Source: Variovorax sp. UMC13 (lineage in GTDB: Bacteria; Pseudomonadota; Gammaproteobacteria; Burkholderiales; Burkholderiaceae_C). From it: 64,000 nt of DNA. Shown piece after piece: positions 16,276 through 24,195 of the stretch. Location: contig NZ_LZZW01000037.1 in NCBI RefSeq assembly GCF_014170375.1, positions 1 through 64,000 on the forward strand, given 5' to 3'. Below the pieces are notes generated by a model. The model was not told the origin of the DNA. It did no database searches and saw nothing but the letters and a program-made list of their open reading frames with translations. A program made the translations under genes and the position numbers. Within the stretch, counting starts at the first letter, position 1; the number at the start of each line of letters is the position of its first letter.

Positions 16276-16976
16276 CGAAGGGAAGTCCTTTCGTCGGCGC
16301 CAATGCGGCCGGCCTCGATGGTGATGCGGCGCTCGCACTGCGCCGCGATGCCGCGGTCATGCGTCACCAGCACCAGCGTGGTCCCGAGTTCGCGGTTGAG
16401 GTCGAACATCAGCTTCATGACCTGCTCGCCGGTCGCGAAATCCAGGCTGCCCGTGGGCTCGTCGGCCAGTAGCAGCTGCGGCTGCACGACGAAGGCCCGG
16501 GCCAGCGCCACGCGCTGCTGCTCGCCGCCCGACAGCACCTTGGGATAGTGGCCCAGGCGCTGGCCCAGGCCGACGCGGCCGAGCATCTCGGTGGCGGCCT
16601 TGCGCGCGTCCCTGCGGTCGGCCAGCTCCAGCGGCAGCATCACGTTCTCCAGCGCGCTGAGGTTGGCCAGCAGCTGGAAGCTCTGGAACACGAAGCCCAC
16701 CTTCTGCGCGCGCAGCGCGGCGCGGTCGTCCTCGTCGACCGCGAAGATGTCCTGCCCGGCCAGCTTCACCGTGCCGCGCGTGGGGGTGTCCAGGCCCGCG
16801 ACGATCGACAGCAGCGTGCTCTTGCCCGAACCCGATGCCCCGACGATGGCTGCGGTCTCCCGCGCCCCCAGGGTGAAATGGATGTCCTGCAGAATGTCCA
16901 GCGTGCCGGCCGAATCGGTGACGGACTTGAAAACATGGTCGACGGCAACAATTGCTTCGGAGGGGGCTTGGGACAT
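16272..16976 (-). CDS. ABC transporter ATP-binding protein, YbbA/LolD-like
   Basis: A 234-residue ATPase: Walker A GASGSGKST at 46–54, signature LSGGEQQRVALARA, Walker B LLLADEPTGSLD, H-loop LVTHDRG. The group (YbbA, LolD, MacB-like) usually works with an FtsX/YbbP-type permease. The start is the ATG at 16976; the frame extends through the esterase gene on the other strand but that is a shadow. Only 16 bases separate its start from that of the divergent TesA-like esterase, the same partner YbbA has in E. coli. No permease gene follows; instead a two-helix protein overlaps its stop. Confidence 0.92.
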   Translation of the reverse strand: MSQAPSEAIVAVDHVFKSVTDSAGTLDILQDIHFTLGARETAAIVGASGSGKSTLLSIVAGLDTPTRGTVKLAGQDIFAVDEDDRAALRAQKVGFVFQSFQLLANLSALENVMLPLELADRRDARKAATEMLGRVGLGQRLGHYPKVLSGGEQQRVALARAFVVQPQLLLADEPTGSLDFATGEQVMKLMFDLNRELGTTLVLVTHDRGIAAQCERRITIEAGRIGADERTSLR

Positions 16977-16992
16977 TGAAAGGCTTTGCGTG

Positions 16993-17643
16993 GTGAATCG
17001 ACGTGACTTTATCGTGGCGGGCATGCTCGTCGGCAATTCAGGGGCTTGGAGCGCGGCCTTCGCGCAGGCGCCCAGGGCCGGCAAGCCGGTGATCCTGGTG
17101 GTCGGCGACTCGCTGTCGGCCGAGTACGGCCTCAAGCGCGGCGAGGGCTGGGTGCCCCTGATGGAAAAGCGCCTGGCCGAGCAGAAGATCGCCGCCACCG
17201 TGGTCAATGCCAGCATCAGCGGCGACACCACCTCGGGCGGCCGGGCGCGGCTGGCGGTGCTGCTGGCGCAGCACAAGCCGACCCACGTCGTGCTCGAGCT
17301 CGGCGGCAACGACGCGCTGCGCGGCCTGCCGATCCAGAACACCGAGGACAACCTGCTGCAGATGACCAAGGCCGCGCAGGCCGCCGGTGCCAAGGTGCTG
17401 ATCGTCGGCATCCAGGTGCCGCCCAACTACGGCAGCGATTACCTGCGCCGCTTCGAGGCCATCTTCGAGAAGGTGGCCAAGGCCACGCAGGCGGCGGTGG
17501 TGCCCTTCCTGCTGCGCGGCGTGGCCGACGGACCCGATGCCGCGTCGCTGTTCCAGCCCGACCGCATCCACCCGGTGGCCAGCGCCCAGCCCCGCATGCT
17601 CGACAACGTCTGGCCCGAGCTGCGCAAGCTGCTGCCCAAGTAG
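16993..17643 (+). CDS. tesA: Arylesterase / acyl-CoA thioesterase I, TesA-like (SGNH hydrolase)
   Basis: A 216-residue periplasmic SGNH hydrolase of the TesA family, which cleaves acyl esters and thioesters. Block I is VVGDSLSAEYGL with the nucleophile Ser40; the GGNDALRG block supplies the oxyanion asparagine; the catalytic pair is in DRIHP near the C-terminus. The start is GTG at 16993 (or the adjacent GTG at 16990). The N-terminus MNRRDFIVAGMLVGNSG has a twin-arginine-like motif and cleavage near AFA-QAP, suggesting Tat export. It is divergent from the YbbA-like ATPase and followed by a strong terminator. Confidence 0.93.
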   Translation: MNRRDFIVAGMLVGNSGAWSAAFAQAPRAGKPVILVVGDSLSAEYGLKRGEGWVPLMEKRLAEQKIAATVVNASISGDTTSGGRARLAVLLAQHKPTHVVLELGGNDALRGLPIQNTEDNLLQMTKAAQAAGAKVLIVGIQVPPNYGSDYLRRFEAIFEKVAKATQAAVVPFLLRGVADGPDAASLFQPDRIHPVASAQPRMLDNVWPELRKLLPK

Positions 17644-17663
17644 GCCCCCCACGCGACAAAAAG

Positions 17664-17701
17664 AAAAAGCCGCCCTGCCCTCGAGCAGTGCGGCTTTTTT
17701 C
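17664..17701. terminator. Bidirectional Rho-independent terminator
   Basis: AAAAAGCCGC and GCGGCTTTTTT form a stem flanked by A- and T-tracts on both sides, so it can stop transcripts of tesA (plus strand) and of the small gene at 17715–17918 (minus strand). Confidence 0.85.
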
Positions 17702-17714
17702 AGACCGGTGGGCC

Positions 17715-17918
17715 TCAACCGTTCTTGGTCGGAAGGTCCGGCGGCGTGGGCGGATCGCGTTCCAGCGACGCCACGTCGGTTTCCGGATCGCCGGGGGCCA
17801 GCCCTTCGCTGCTCGGATTGAGCTTGCGCTGGCTCTTCTCCCTCAGCTTCTCTTCCTTCTTTTTCTTCTTGGCCAGCTCTTTCTGGCGCTTCTCGTAGCC
17901 GTAGTTGGGTGTTGCCAC
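17715..17918 (-). CDS. Small lysine-rich conserved protein, 67 aa
   Basis: A 67-residue hydrophilic protein beginning MATPNYGYEKRQKELAKKKK. The N-terminal half is a highly basic helix; the C-terminal half is acidic and Pro-rich (ending PPTPPDLPTKNG). This charge pattern suggests a nucleic-acid or ribosome associated protein, but that is inference. It has its own clear reading frame with an ATG preceded by AAGGAGAA, a strong ribosome site, and ends at the bidirectional terminator. Similar short proteins with the opening NYGYEKRQ are, as I recall, widespread in Burkholderiales. Confidence 0.75.
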   Translation of the reverse strand: MATPNYGYEKRQKELAKKKKKEEKLREKSQRKLNPSSEGLAPGDPETDVASLERDPPTPPDLPTKNG

Positions 17919-17987
17919 TGCTTCTCCTTGGGGCGGGCAGTCCGGGTGACTGCGTGTGGTCTGACTGTACGCGATATCGGCGCGCGT

Positions 17988-19181
17988 TCAGAGCGCGGCG
18001 AGCGCCTGCGCCAGATCGGCCTGCAGGTCTTCCACTGCCTCGAGGCCGATCGAGAAGCGCACCAGCGTGCCGCGATGGGGCCAGCGGGCCACGCTGGCGT
18101 CGCGCATCAGGCCGATGTCGTAGGGCACCACCAGGCTGATTGGGCCGCCCCACGAGTAACCCAGCCTGAAAAGCTTCAGGCTGTCGCAGAAGCGGTCGAT
18201 CTGCTCGGCGCCATAGCGCTCGTCGAACACCACCGAGAACAGGCCGGCCGCACGGTCGGCCTCGCCGCACAGGCGCTGCCAGTGGGCATGGCCGGGCGAG
18301 CCGGGCAGTGCCGGATGCAGCACCTGGGCGATCTCCTCGCGCTCCTGCATCCAGTGCGCCAGCACGCGCGCGTTGCGGTCGTGGGCGTCGTAGCGCAGCG
18401 CGATGCTGGGCAGCGCGCGCAGCAGCGTCTCGACGTCGCCCACGCCCACGCCCCAGCCCATGCGCATGTGGGTGAGCTTGAGCGCCTGGTGCAGGCGGGG
18501 CTCGTTGGTGATCACGCTGCCCATCAGCACGTCGCCGCCGCCGCTCGGGTACTTGGTGAGCGCGTGGACCGAGATGTCGACGCCCTGCCCCGTGCCGTCG
18601 AGATCGAAGGGCGCGAAGGCCAGGCCCGCGCCCCAAGTGTTGTCGAGCGCGGTCATCACGCCGCGCGCGCGGCAGACATCGACCAGCGCGGGCAGGTCCG
18701 GGAACTCCATCGTGACCGAACCGGCGGCCTCGACCCAGACCAGCCGCGTGCGCTCCGACAGCTTGGCCGCGAGGTCGGCCGGGTTCATCGCGTCGTAGAG
18801 CCGGTGCGTGATGCCGAAATTCGCCAGCTCGCCCGTGGCCAGCGCCTTGTTGGGGCCGTAGGCGTTGTCGGGGATCAGCACCTCGTCGCCGGCCTTGAGG
18901 AAGGCGAAGGAGACCAGCGCGATGGCGGCCAGCCCGCTCGACACCAGCAGGCAGTCGCTGCCGCCTTCCAGCGTGGCCAGCCGGGCCTCGAGCGTGAAGG
19001 TGGTGGGCGTGCCGTGCAGGCCGTAGGTGTAGCCGGCCTTGGTCTTCCAGTCGCGCGCGCGCATGGCGCCCACGTCGGCGAAGAACACGGTCGAGGCCTT
19101 GTAGATGCCGGGCTGCGGCGCGGCGAAGTTGCGCGGCGGGCTGTAGGGGTGGTGGATCAGGGTCGTGGAAGGCTTGCTCAT
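17988..19181 (-). CDS. metC: Cystathionine beta-lyase (PLP-dependent)
   Basis: A 397-residue enzyme of the Cys/Met-metabolism PLP family that converts cystathionine to homocysteine, pyruvate and ammonia in methionine synthesis. The PLP lysine is K210 in HALTKYPSGGGD. The tyrosine–arginine region near residue 53 (YTYGLHGTPT) and the DNTWGAG cofactor block fit cystathionine beta-lyase rather than gamma-synthase. The ATG at 19181 is chosen; the longer frame reaches into an intergenic region and the VOC gene. It is divergent from the VOC gene at 19327. Confidence 0.92.
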   Translation of the reverse strand: MSKPSTTLIHHPYSPPRNFAAPQPGIYKASTVFFADVGAMRARDWKTKAGYTYGLHGTPTTFTLEARLATLEGGSDCLLVSSGLAAIALVSFAFLKAGDEVLIPDNAYGPNKALATGELANFGITHRLYDAMNPADLAAKLSERTRLVWVEAAGSVTMEFPDLPALVDVCRARGVMTALDNTWGAGLAFAPFDLDGTGQGVDISVHALTKYPSGGGDVLMGSVITNEPRLHQALKLTHMRMGWGVGVGDVETLLRALPSIALRYDAHDRNARVLAHWMQEREEIAQVLHPALPGSPGHAHWQRLCGEADRAAGLFSVVFDERYGAEQIDRFCDSLKLFRLGYSWGGPISLVVPYDIGLMRDASVARWPHRGTLVRFSIGLEAVEDLQADLAQALAAL

Positions 19182-19326
19182 GGGCTCGATGCTAGCGTGC
19201 CCGTCGCGGGATGCGCCGGCGCGCTTCCCGCGCCTCCCAGGGGCCTTCGCGCCCGGGGATGACGCGGGCGGTCCGGCGCCGCAGAATCGGCGCTTCGCCC
19301 CCCTCTTCATCGGGAAGGAAAGCACC

Positions 19327-19779
19327 ATGGCCATCCACGAACTGTTTCCGTACCTGTGCGTGCACGACGCCGGCGCGGCCATCGACTTCTATTGCGAGGT
19401 GTTCGAGGTGAAGGAGATCTTCCGCCTGACCGAACCCAGCGGCCGCATCGGCCATGCGGAGCTGGACTTCCACCACGGCGCGGTCCTGATGCTCTCGGAC
19501 GAGTTCGCCGAATACAACATCCTGAGCGCGAAGACCTTGGGCGGCACCGCGGTCTCGCTGCACCTGCACGTCGACGATGCCGACGCGGTGGTGGCGCGCG
19601 CGGTCGCGGCCGGCGCCACGCTGGACATGGCGCCGCAGGACCAGTTCTACGGGGAACGTTCCGGTGTGTTTCGAGACCCGTTCGGGCATCGCTGGAACGT
19701 GGGGCACAGCATCGAGAAGCTGACGCCGGAAGAAATGCAGCGGCGCTACACCGCGATGCTGCTCAACCCCGCCGGCTGA
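19327..19779 (+). CDS. VOC-superfamily protein (glyoxalase/PhnB-like)
   Basis: A 150-residue protein with paired beta-alpha-beta-beta-beta modules of the vicinal-oxygen-chelate fold. It starts MAIHELFPYLCVHDAGAAID; the ends carry FYGERSGVFRDPFGHRWNVG, the usual second-module signature with a likely metal-binding glutamate. GGAAGGAAAG upstream is a strong ribosome site for the ATG at 19327. PhnB-like proteins include lyases and resistance proteins; the substrate is unknown. It is convergent with the phosphoribosyltransferase gene. Confidence 0.88.
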   Translation: MAIHELFPYLCVHDAGAAIDFYCEVFEVKEIFRLTEPSGRIGHAELDFHHGAVLMLSDEFAEYNILSAKTLGGTAVSLHLHVDDADAVVARAVAAGATLDMAPQDQFYGERSGVFRDPFGHRWNVGHSIEKLTPEEMQRRYTAMLLNPAG

Positions 19780-19800
19780 AACGACGGGGCGGTGGCCGCA

Positions 19801-20325
19801 TCAGACCGACCACTTCTCCAGCAGCTTCTCGGCGCCCAGCGAGTCGTAGCCTTCGAAGGGCTGGTGGATCCAGGGGTTAGTGGCCAGGAACTCGACCTGG
19901 TAATCGGGCGTGAAGGTCGACAGCGCCTTGGTCCAGATCACGGCGCTGCGCAGCTCGGTGATCGGCGGGTAGTTGTTGCGCAGCATGTCCATCACGGCAT
20001 GCAGCGTGTGGCCCGAATCGGCCAGGTCGTCGACCAGCAGCACCTTGCCGGCGATCTCGCCCTTGGGCGTGGTGATGAAGCGCGCGATGTCGAGGTGGCC
20101 CTGCACCGTGCCGGCGTCGGCGCGGTAGGAGCTGGTCGACATGATGGCCAGCGGCTTGTCGAAGATGCGCGAGAGCACGTCGCCTGGGCGCATGCCGCCG
20201 CGCGCGAGGCACAGGATGGTGTCGAACTGCCAGCCCGACTGGTGCACCTTGATCGCGAGCTTCTCGATCAGGTTGTGGTACTCGTCGTAGCTGACGTAGA
20301 GATGCTTGCCGTCTTCGGTCAACAT
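19801..20325 (-). CDS. Phosphoribosyltransferase, xanthine/hypoxanthine type
   Basis: A 174-residue type I phosphoribosyltransferase. The PRPP-binding loop is VLLVDDLADSGHTL. The upstream part (ILCLARGGMRPGDVLSRIF) gives the pyrophosphate-binding loop. Length and the C-terminal TNPWIHQPFEGY fit purine-base salvage (Gpt/Hpt-like) enzymes. The start is the ATG at 20325 with AAAGGAA about nine bases upstream; a frame from 20358 would add eleven residues. It is the last gene of the purA side of the long minus-strand run, separated from purA by a copy of the dispersed palindrome, and fits purA in purine metabolism. Confidence 0.9.
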   Translation of the reverse strand: MLTEDGKHLYVSYDEYHNLIEKLAIKVHQSGWQFDTILCLARGGMRPGDVLSRIFDKPLAIMSTSSYRADAGTVQGHLDIARFITTPKGEIAGKVLLVDDLADSGHTLHAVMDMLRNNYPPITELRSAVIWTKALSTFTPDYQVEFLATNPWIHQPFEGYDSLGAEKLLEKWSV

Positions 20326-20395
20326 GTTCGTGATTCCTTTCAGTGTTCGGGGGTCCATGAAGGACTCATCGCTTCAAACCGGCGCCCTCGATGCC

Positions 20396-20487
20396 GGGAT
20401 ACCGCGGAACCGGCTTCGCCGGGCCGCTGGTATCGCCCCTCGAGGGGGAAGGCGGCGACACGCAGTGCGCCGCTTCGGGGGTGGGGC
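20396..20487 (-). repeat. Dispersed extragenic palindrome, copy B
   Basis: Read on the minus strand it begins right at the purA stop and shows the same order as copy A: CGCACTGCGTGTCGC, a CCCCTCGAGGGG hairpin, then GCGGCCCGGC-gaa-GCCGGTTCCGC. The outer arms here are GATACC and GGTATC on the plus strand (20398–20403 and 20429–20434), different from copy A but still complementary. Confidence 0.75.
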
Positions 20488-21819
20488 TCAGTCTGCGAGG
20501 TAGGGGTGGCGCATCATGATCGTGTGATCGCGATCGGGGCTGGTCGACACCATGTGGATCGGCACGCCGGTCACCTGCTCGATGCGCTGCAGGTAGAGCC
20601 GCGCGTTGATCGGCAGCTTGTCGTACTGCGTGACGCCGACGGTGCTCTCGGTCCAGCCTTCGAGCGTCTCGTAGACGGGCGTGCAGCGCTCGATCTCGTC
20701 GGCGCCCATCGGCAGGATGTCGGTGTGCTCGCCGTCGAGGATGTAGCCGGTGCACAGCTCGAGCTTCTCCAGGCCGTCCAGCACGTCGAGCTTGGTGATG
20801 CACAGGCCCGACAGGCCGTTCACCTGTGCCGAACGCTTGAGCAGCGCGGCATCGAACCAGCCGCAACGGCGGCTGCGGCCGGTGGTCACGCCCTTCTCGG
20901 CACCGATGGTGCTCATGTGGTAGCCCGGCGTGCCCGGCTTTTCCCAGTCGAGTTCGGTCGGGAACGGACCGCCGCCCACGCGGGTGCAGTAGGCCTTGGT
21001 GATGCCCAGGATGTAGTGCAGCATGCCCGGGCCCACGCCCGAACCGGCGGCGGCGTTGCCGGCCACACAGTTGCTGGAGGTGACGTACGGGTAGGTGCCG
21101 TGGTCGACGTCGAGCAGCGTGCCCTGCGCGCCTTCGAACAGCAGGTTGGCGCCGGCCTTGTGCGCGTCGTTGAGTTCGCGCGAGACGTCGGCCATCATGG
21201 GCTTGAGCAGCTCGGCGTGGCGCATGGCCTCGTCGAACACGGTGTCGAAGTCGATCGCCGGCGCGCTCAGCACCTGCGTCAGCACGTGGTTGTGCAGGTC
21301 GAGCAGCACGCGCAGCTTGGTCGCGAAACGCTCGGGGTGCTTGAGGTCCTGCACGCGCAGCGCACGGCGCGCGATCTTGTCCTCGTAGGCCGGGCCGATG
21401 CCGCGGCCGGTGGTGCCGATCTTCTCGATGCCGCCCTTTTCGCGGTAGGCCTCGCGCGCGATGTCCAGCGCGGCGTGGAAGGGCAGGATCAGCGGGCAGG
21501 CCTCGCTGATGCGCAGGCGCGAACGCACCTCGACGCCGGCCTTCTCCAGGCCTTCGATTTCCTCGAACAGCTTGGCCGCCGACAGCACCACGCCGTTGCC
21601 GATGTAGCACTTGACGCCGGGGCGCATGATGCCGCTCGGGATCAGGTGTAGCGCGGTCTTCACGCCGTTGATGACCAGCGTGTGGCCCGCGTTGTGGCCG
21701 CCCTGGAAACGGACCACGCCCTGGGCGCTCTCCGTCAGCCAGTCGACCAGCTTGCCCTTGCCTTCGTCGCCCCACTGGGTGCCGACGACGACCACGTTTC
21801 TTCCGGTGGTAACGCTCAT
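20488..21819 (-). CDS. purA: Adenylosuccinate synthase (PurA)
   Basis: PurA joins IMP and aspartate using GTP, the first step from IMP to AMP. The 443 residues fit the family. The GTP loop GDEGKGK is at 17–23, GGHNAGHT at 40–47 carries the catalytic histidine, GTTGRGIGPAYEDK the IMP site, and VGVTTGR-type and TKLDVLDG blocks the guanine site. The ATG at 21819 (MSVTTGRNVVVVGTQWGDEG) is used; the longer frame reaches into hisZ on the same strand. It lies 20 bases behind hisZ, a conserved pair in Betaproteobacteria. Confidence 0.97.
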   Translation of the reverse strand: MSVTTGRNVVVVGTQWGDEGKGKLVDWLTESAQGVVRFQGGHNAGHTLVINGVKTALHLIPSGIMRPGVKCYIGNGVVLSAAKLFEEIEGLEKAGVEVRSRLRISEACPLILPFHAALDIAREAYREKGGIEKIGTTGRGIGPAYEDKIARRALRVQDLKHPERFATKLRVLLDLHNHVLTQVLSAPAIDFDTVFDEAMRHAELLKPMMADVSRELNDAHKAGANLLFEGAQGTLLDVDHGTYPYVTSSNCVAGNAAAGSGVGPGMLHYILGITKAYCTRVGGGPFPTELDWEKPGTPGYHMSTIGAEKGVTTGRSRRCGWFDAALLKRSAQVNGLSGLCITKLDVLDGLEKLELCTGYILDGEHTDILPMGADEIERCTPVYETLEGWTESTVGVTQYDKLPINARLYLQRIEQVTGVPIHMVSTSPDRDHTIMMRHPYLAD

Positions 21820-21839
21820 GATGTTCCGCTTTTCAAGAT

Positions 21840-22991
21840 TCAGATGGCTTGGACATTCCATTGGCCGGCGTGCTCGACGAGCTCGCGGTCGCATTGGAAT
21901 TCGTCGATTTCGCTGTCGTGGCCCGGCAGCACGCAGACCACGGTTTCGCCCTGCGCGCGCAGCGCCGCGATGGCCGCTCGCAGCCCGGCCGCGTCGCTCC
22001 ATGGTGCCCGGATGGCCGCGCGCAGGGGCCGCGTCGGCAGCACGCCGACCAGTTCGCGCAGGTCGAGGCTGAAGCCGACCGCCGGCCGGTTGCGCCCGAA
22101 GACCGCGCCGACCTCGTCGTAGCGGCCGCCGCGCACCAGCGCATCGGCCGCGCCGTCGACATAGATGCCGAAGCGCATGCCGCTGTAGTAGGCATAGCCG
22201 CGCAGGTCGGACAGGTCGAAGCTGATCTGCGCGCCTTCGATGCGGCCACCCAGCTGCTTCAGGTCGGCCAGCGCGGCACGCACTTCCGGGCTCGGGGGCA
22301 GCACGCGGGCGGCCTCGTCGAGCACGGCGGCGTCGCCGTAGAGCTGGACCAGGGCCAGCAGGCCTTCGCGGGCCGCCAGCGGGAAGTCGCGGGTGAGTGC
22401 GCGCAGCTCGCTCGCGTCCTTGGCGACCAGCGCCGCGTGCACGCGACCCAGCAGCGCCGCGTCAGCCGGCACGCCGGCGAACAGGGAGCGGACGATGCGT
22501 GCATCGGCCAGGTCGACGATCGCACCCTGCGACAGGCCCGAGGCCCGCAGGCAGTCGAGCGCGAGCAGCAGCACCTCGGTGTCGGCCTCGAGCCCGGCAT
22601 GGCCGTAGATCTCGGCGCCGAACTGCAGCGGTTCACGGGTGGCGTGCGGCCGGTCGGGTCGGGTGTGCACCACCGGGCCGCAGTAGCACAGGCGCGTCAC
22701 GCTCTGCCGGTTCAGCAGATGGGCGTCGATGCGTGCGACCTGCGGCGTGGTGTCCGCGCGCAGGCCCATGGTGCGGCCCGAGAGCTGGTCGACCAGCTTG
22801 AAGGTTTGGAGGTCGAGCGCCTCTCCCGTGCCGGACAGCAGGGATTCGAGGTGCTCGAGCAACGGCGGCATCACCAGCTCGTAGCCGTAGCCACGGGCGG
22901 TGTCGAGCAGTTCGCGTCGAAGTTCTTCGATGTGGCGCGCCTCGGAGGGCAGCACATCGGCAATGTGATCCGGGAGGACCCAAGCGGACAT
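21840..22991 (-). CDS. hisZ: ATP phosphoribosyltransferase regulatory subunit (HisZ)
   Basis: HisZ is a catalytically inactive relative of histidyl-tRNA synthetase that forms an octamer with the short form of HisG and gives it feedback control by histidine. The 383-residue protein starts MSAWVLPDHIADVLPSEARH and has class II synthetase blocks (LRADTTPQVARI, RGGRYDEVGAVFG) but lacks a separate anticodon domain of normal size. A TAGAAT on the minus strand at 23020–23025 may be a −10 element for it. hisG is not in this window. hisZ and the true hisS both lie in the same long run. Confidence 0.94.
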   Translation of the reverse strand: MSAWVLPDHIADVLPSEARHIEELRRELLDTARGYGYELVMPPLLEHLESLLSGTGEALDLQTFKLVDQLSGRTMGLRADTTPQVARIDAHLLNRQSVTRLCYCGPVVHTRPDRPHATREPLQFGAEIYGHAGLEADTEVLLLALDCLRASGLSQGAIVDLADARIVRSLFAGVPADAALLGRVHAALVAKDASELRALTRDFPLAAREGLLALVQLYGDAAVLDEAARVLPPSPEVRAALADLKQLGGRIEGAQISFDLSDLRGYAYYSGMRFGIYVDGAADALVRGGRYDEVGAVFGRNRPAVGFSLDLRELVGVLPTRPLRAAIRAPWSDAAGLRAAIAALRAQGETVVCVLPGHDSEIDEFQCDRELVEHAGQWNVQAI

Positions 22992-23085
22992 GGGGGATCG
23001 GGCTCGTGGTTAAACAGGGATTCTACCGGCCCGCGCGAGCACCTCGGCCGCGGTCATGCCGCGGCGGTCGGCGCGATGCGCAAAT

Positions 23086-23274
23086 TCAGGCCAGGAGCCA
23101 GAGAAGAAGCAGGCCGAGCAGGATGCTGCAGAGGCCGAAGAAGCGCAGCTGGCCGTCGCGCAGCTGCATCAGCTGGCCGAAGCCGCGCCGCCATCCGCCC
23201 GGCGAAACGAAGGGCAGCAGCCCCTCGATCACCAGCACGAGCGCGAGCGCGCTCCAGAAGACGTCGGCGCTCAC
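23086..23274 (-). CDS. DUF2065 (YjeT-like) small membrane protein
   Basis: A 62-residue protein with two transmembrane helices (FWSALALVLVIEGLLPFV and LGLCSILLGLLLLWLLA-like) joined by a basic loop (GGWRRGFGQLMQLRD). This is the DUF2065/YjeT pattern. It sits 11 bases behind hflC; the same small protein follows hflKC in E. coli, so it may help the HflKC complex, but no function is established. Confidence 0.85.
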   Translation of the reverse strand: MSADVFWSALALVLVIEGLLPFVSPGGWRRGFGQLMQLRDGQLRFFGLCSILLGLLLLWLLA

Positions 23275-23285
23275 GGGCGGAGGCC

Positions 23286-24179
23286 TCAGCGCGAGTTGGC
23301 GGAACCCGGGCTGCGCAGCGCCTTGAAGAAGTCGGACGACGCGGGGTCGACCACCAGCACGTCGCTCTTCTTGTTGAAGCTCTGCTTGTAGGCGTCGAGG
23401 CTGCGGTAGAACTGCGCGAACTGCGGGTCGCGGCCGAAGGCCTCGCTGTACGAGGAAGCGGCCTGGGCATCGCCCTCGCCCTTGATCTTCTGCGCATCGC
23501 GGTAGGCGTTGGCCACGGTCACTTCACGCTGGCGATCGGCGTCGGCGCGGATCTTCTCGCCTTCGGCGAAGCCGGTCGAACGCAGCTCGTTGGCCACGCG
23601 CTTGCGCTCGGCCTCCATGCGGCGGTAGACCGATTCGGTGATTGCTTCCACGTAGTCCACGCGGGTGATGCGTACGTCGATGATGTCCACGCCCCAGGGC
23701 TTCTCGCCCTTGACCACGGCCAGCACCTCGCGCTGCACGTCGGCCATCAGCTGCTCGCGGCGCACCGAGATCAGGTCGCGCACGGTGCGCTTGTTGACGT
23801 TTTCCTGGAAGGCGTTGCGTACCACGCGGTTGAGCTGCACCGCGCCGGCGTTCTCGTCGAGGCCCACGTTGCGGATGTACTCCGAGGGGTTGCTCACGCG
23901 CCAGCGCACGTACCAGTCGATCACCACCCGTTGCTTCTCGGCCGTGAGCATGGGCTCGGCCTCGAGGCTGGACAGGGTCAGCAGGCGCTTGTCGATGTAC
24001 GACACGTTCTGGAACGGTGGCGGCATCTTGAAGTTGAGGCCGGGTTCGGTGATCACGTTCTTGATCTGGCCGAGCTGGTAGACCACGCCGAACTGGCGCT
24101 GGTCGACCACGAAGAGCGTCGAGCTCAGCAGCGCGAGCGCCACCAGGATCGTCGATGCGATGAATCCGATTCTGTTCAT
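23286..24179 (-). CDS. hflC: FtsH modulator HflC (SPFH/band 7)
   Basis: HflC with HflK forms a large membrane cage that encloses and regulates the FtsH protease. The 297-residue protein has one N-terminal transmembrane anchor (residues 5–25, GFIASTILVALALLSSTLFV) facing the periplasm, then the SPFH domain (QRQFGVVYQLGQIKNVITEPGL onward) and a long coiled coil. The ATG at 24179 is used. It lies 16 bases behind hflK. Confidence 0.95.
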   Translation of the reverse strand: MNRIGFIASTILVALALLSSTLFVVDQRQFGVVYQLGQIKNVITEPGLNFKMPPPFQNVSYIDKRLLTLSSLEAEPMLTAEKQRVVIDWYVRWRVSNPSEYIRNVGLDENAGAVQLNRVVRNAFQENVNKRTVRDLISVRREQLMADVQREVLAVVKGEKPWGVDIIDVRITRVDYVEAITESVYRRMEAERKRVANELRSTGFAEGEKIRADADRQREVTVANAYRDAQKIKGEGDAQAASSYSEAFGRDPQFAQFYRSLDAYKQSFNKKSDVLVVDPASSDFFKALRSPGSANSR

Positions 24180-24195
24180 GTTCTTGTTCTCCCGC

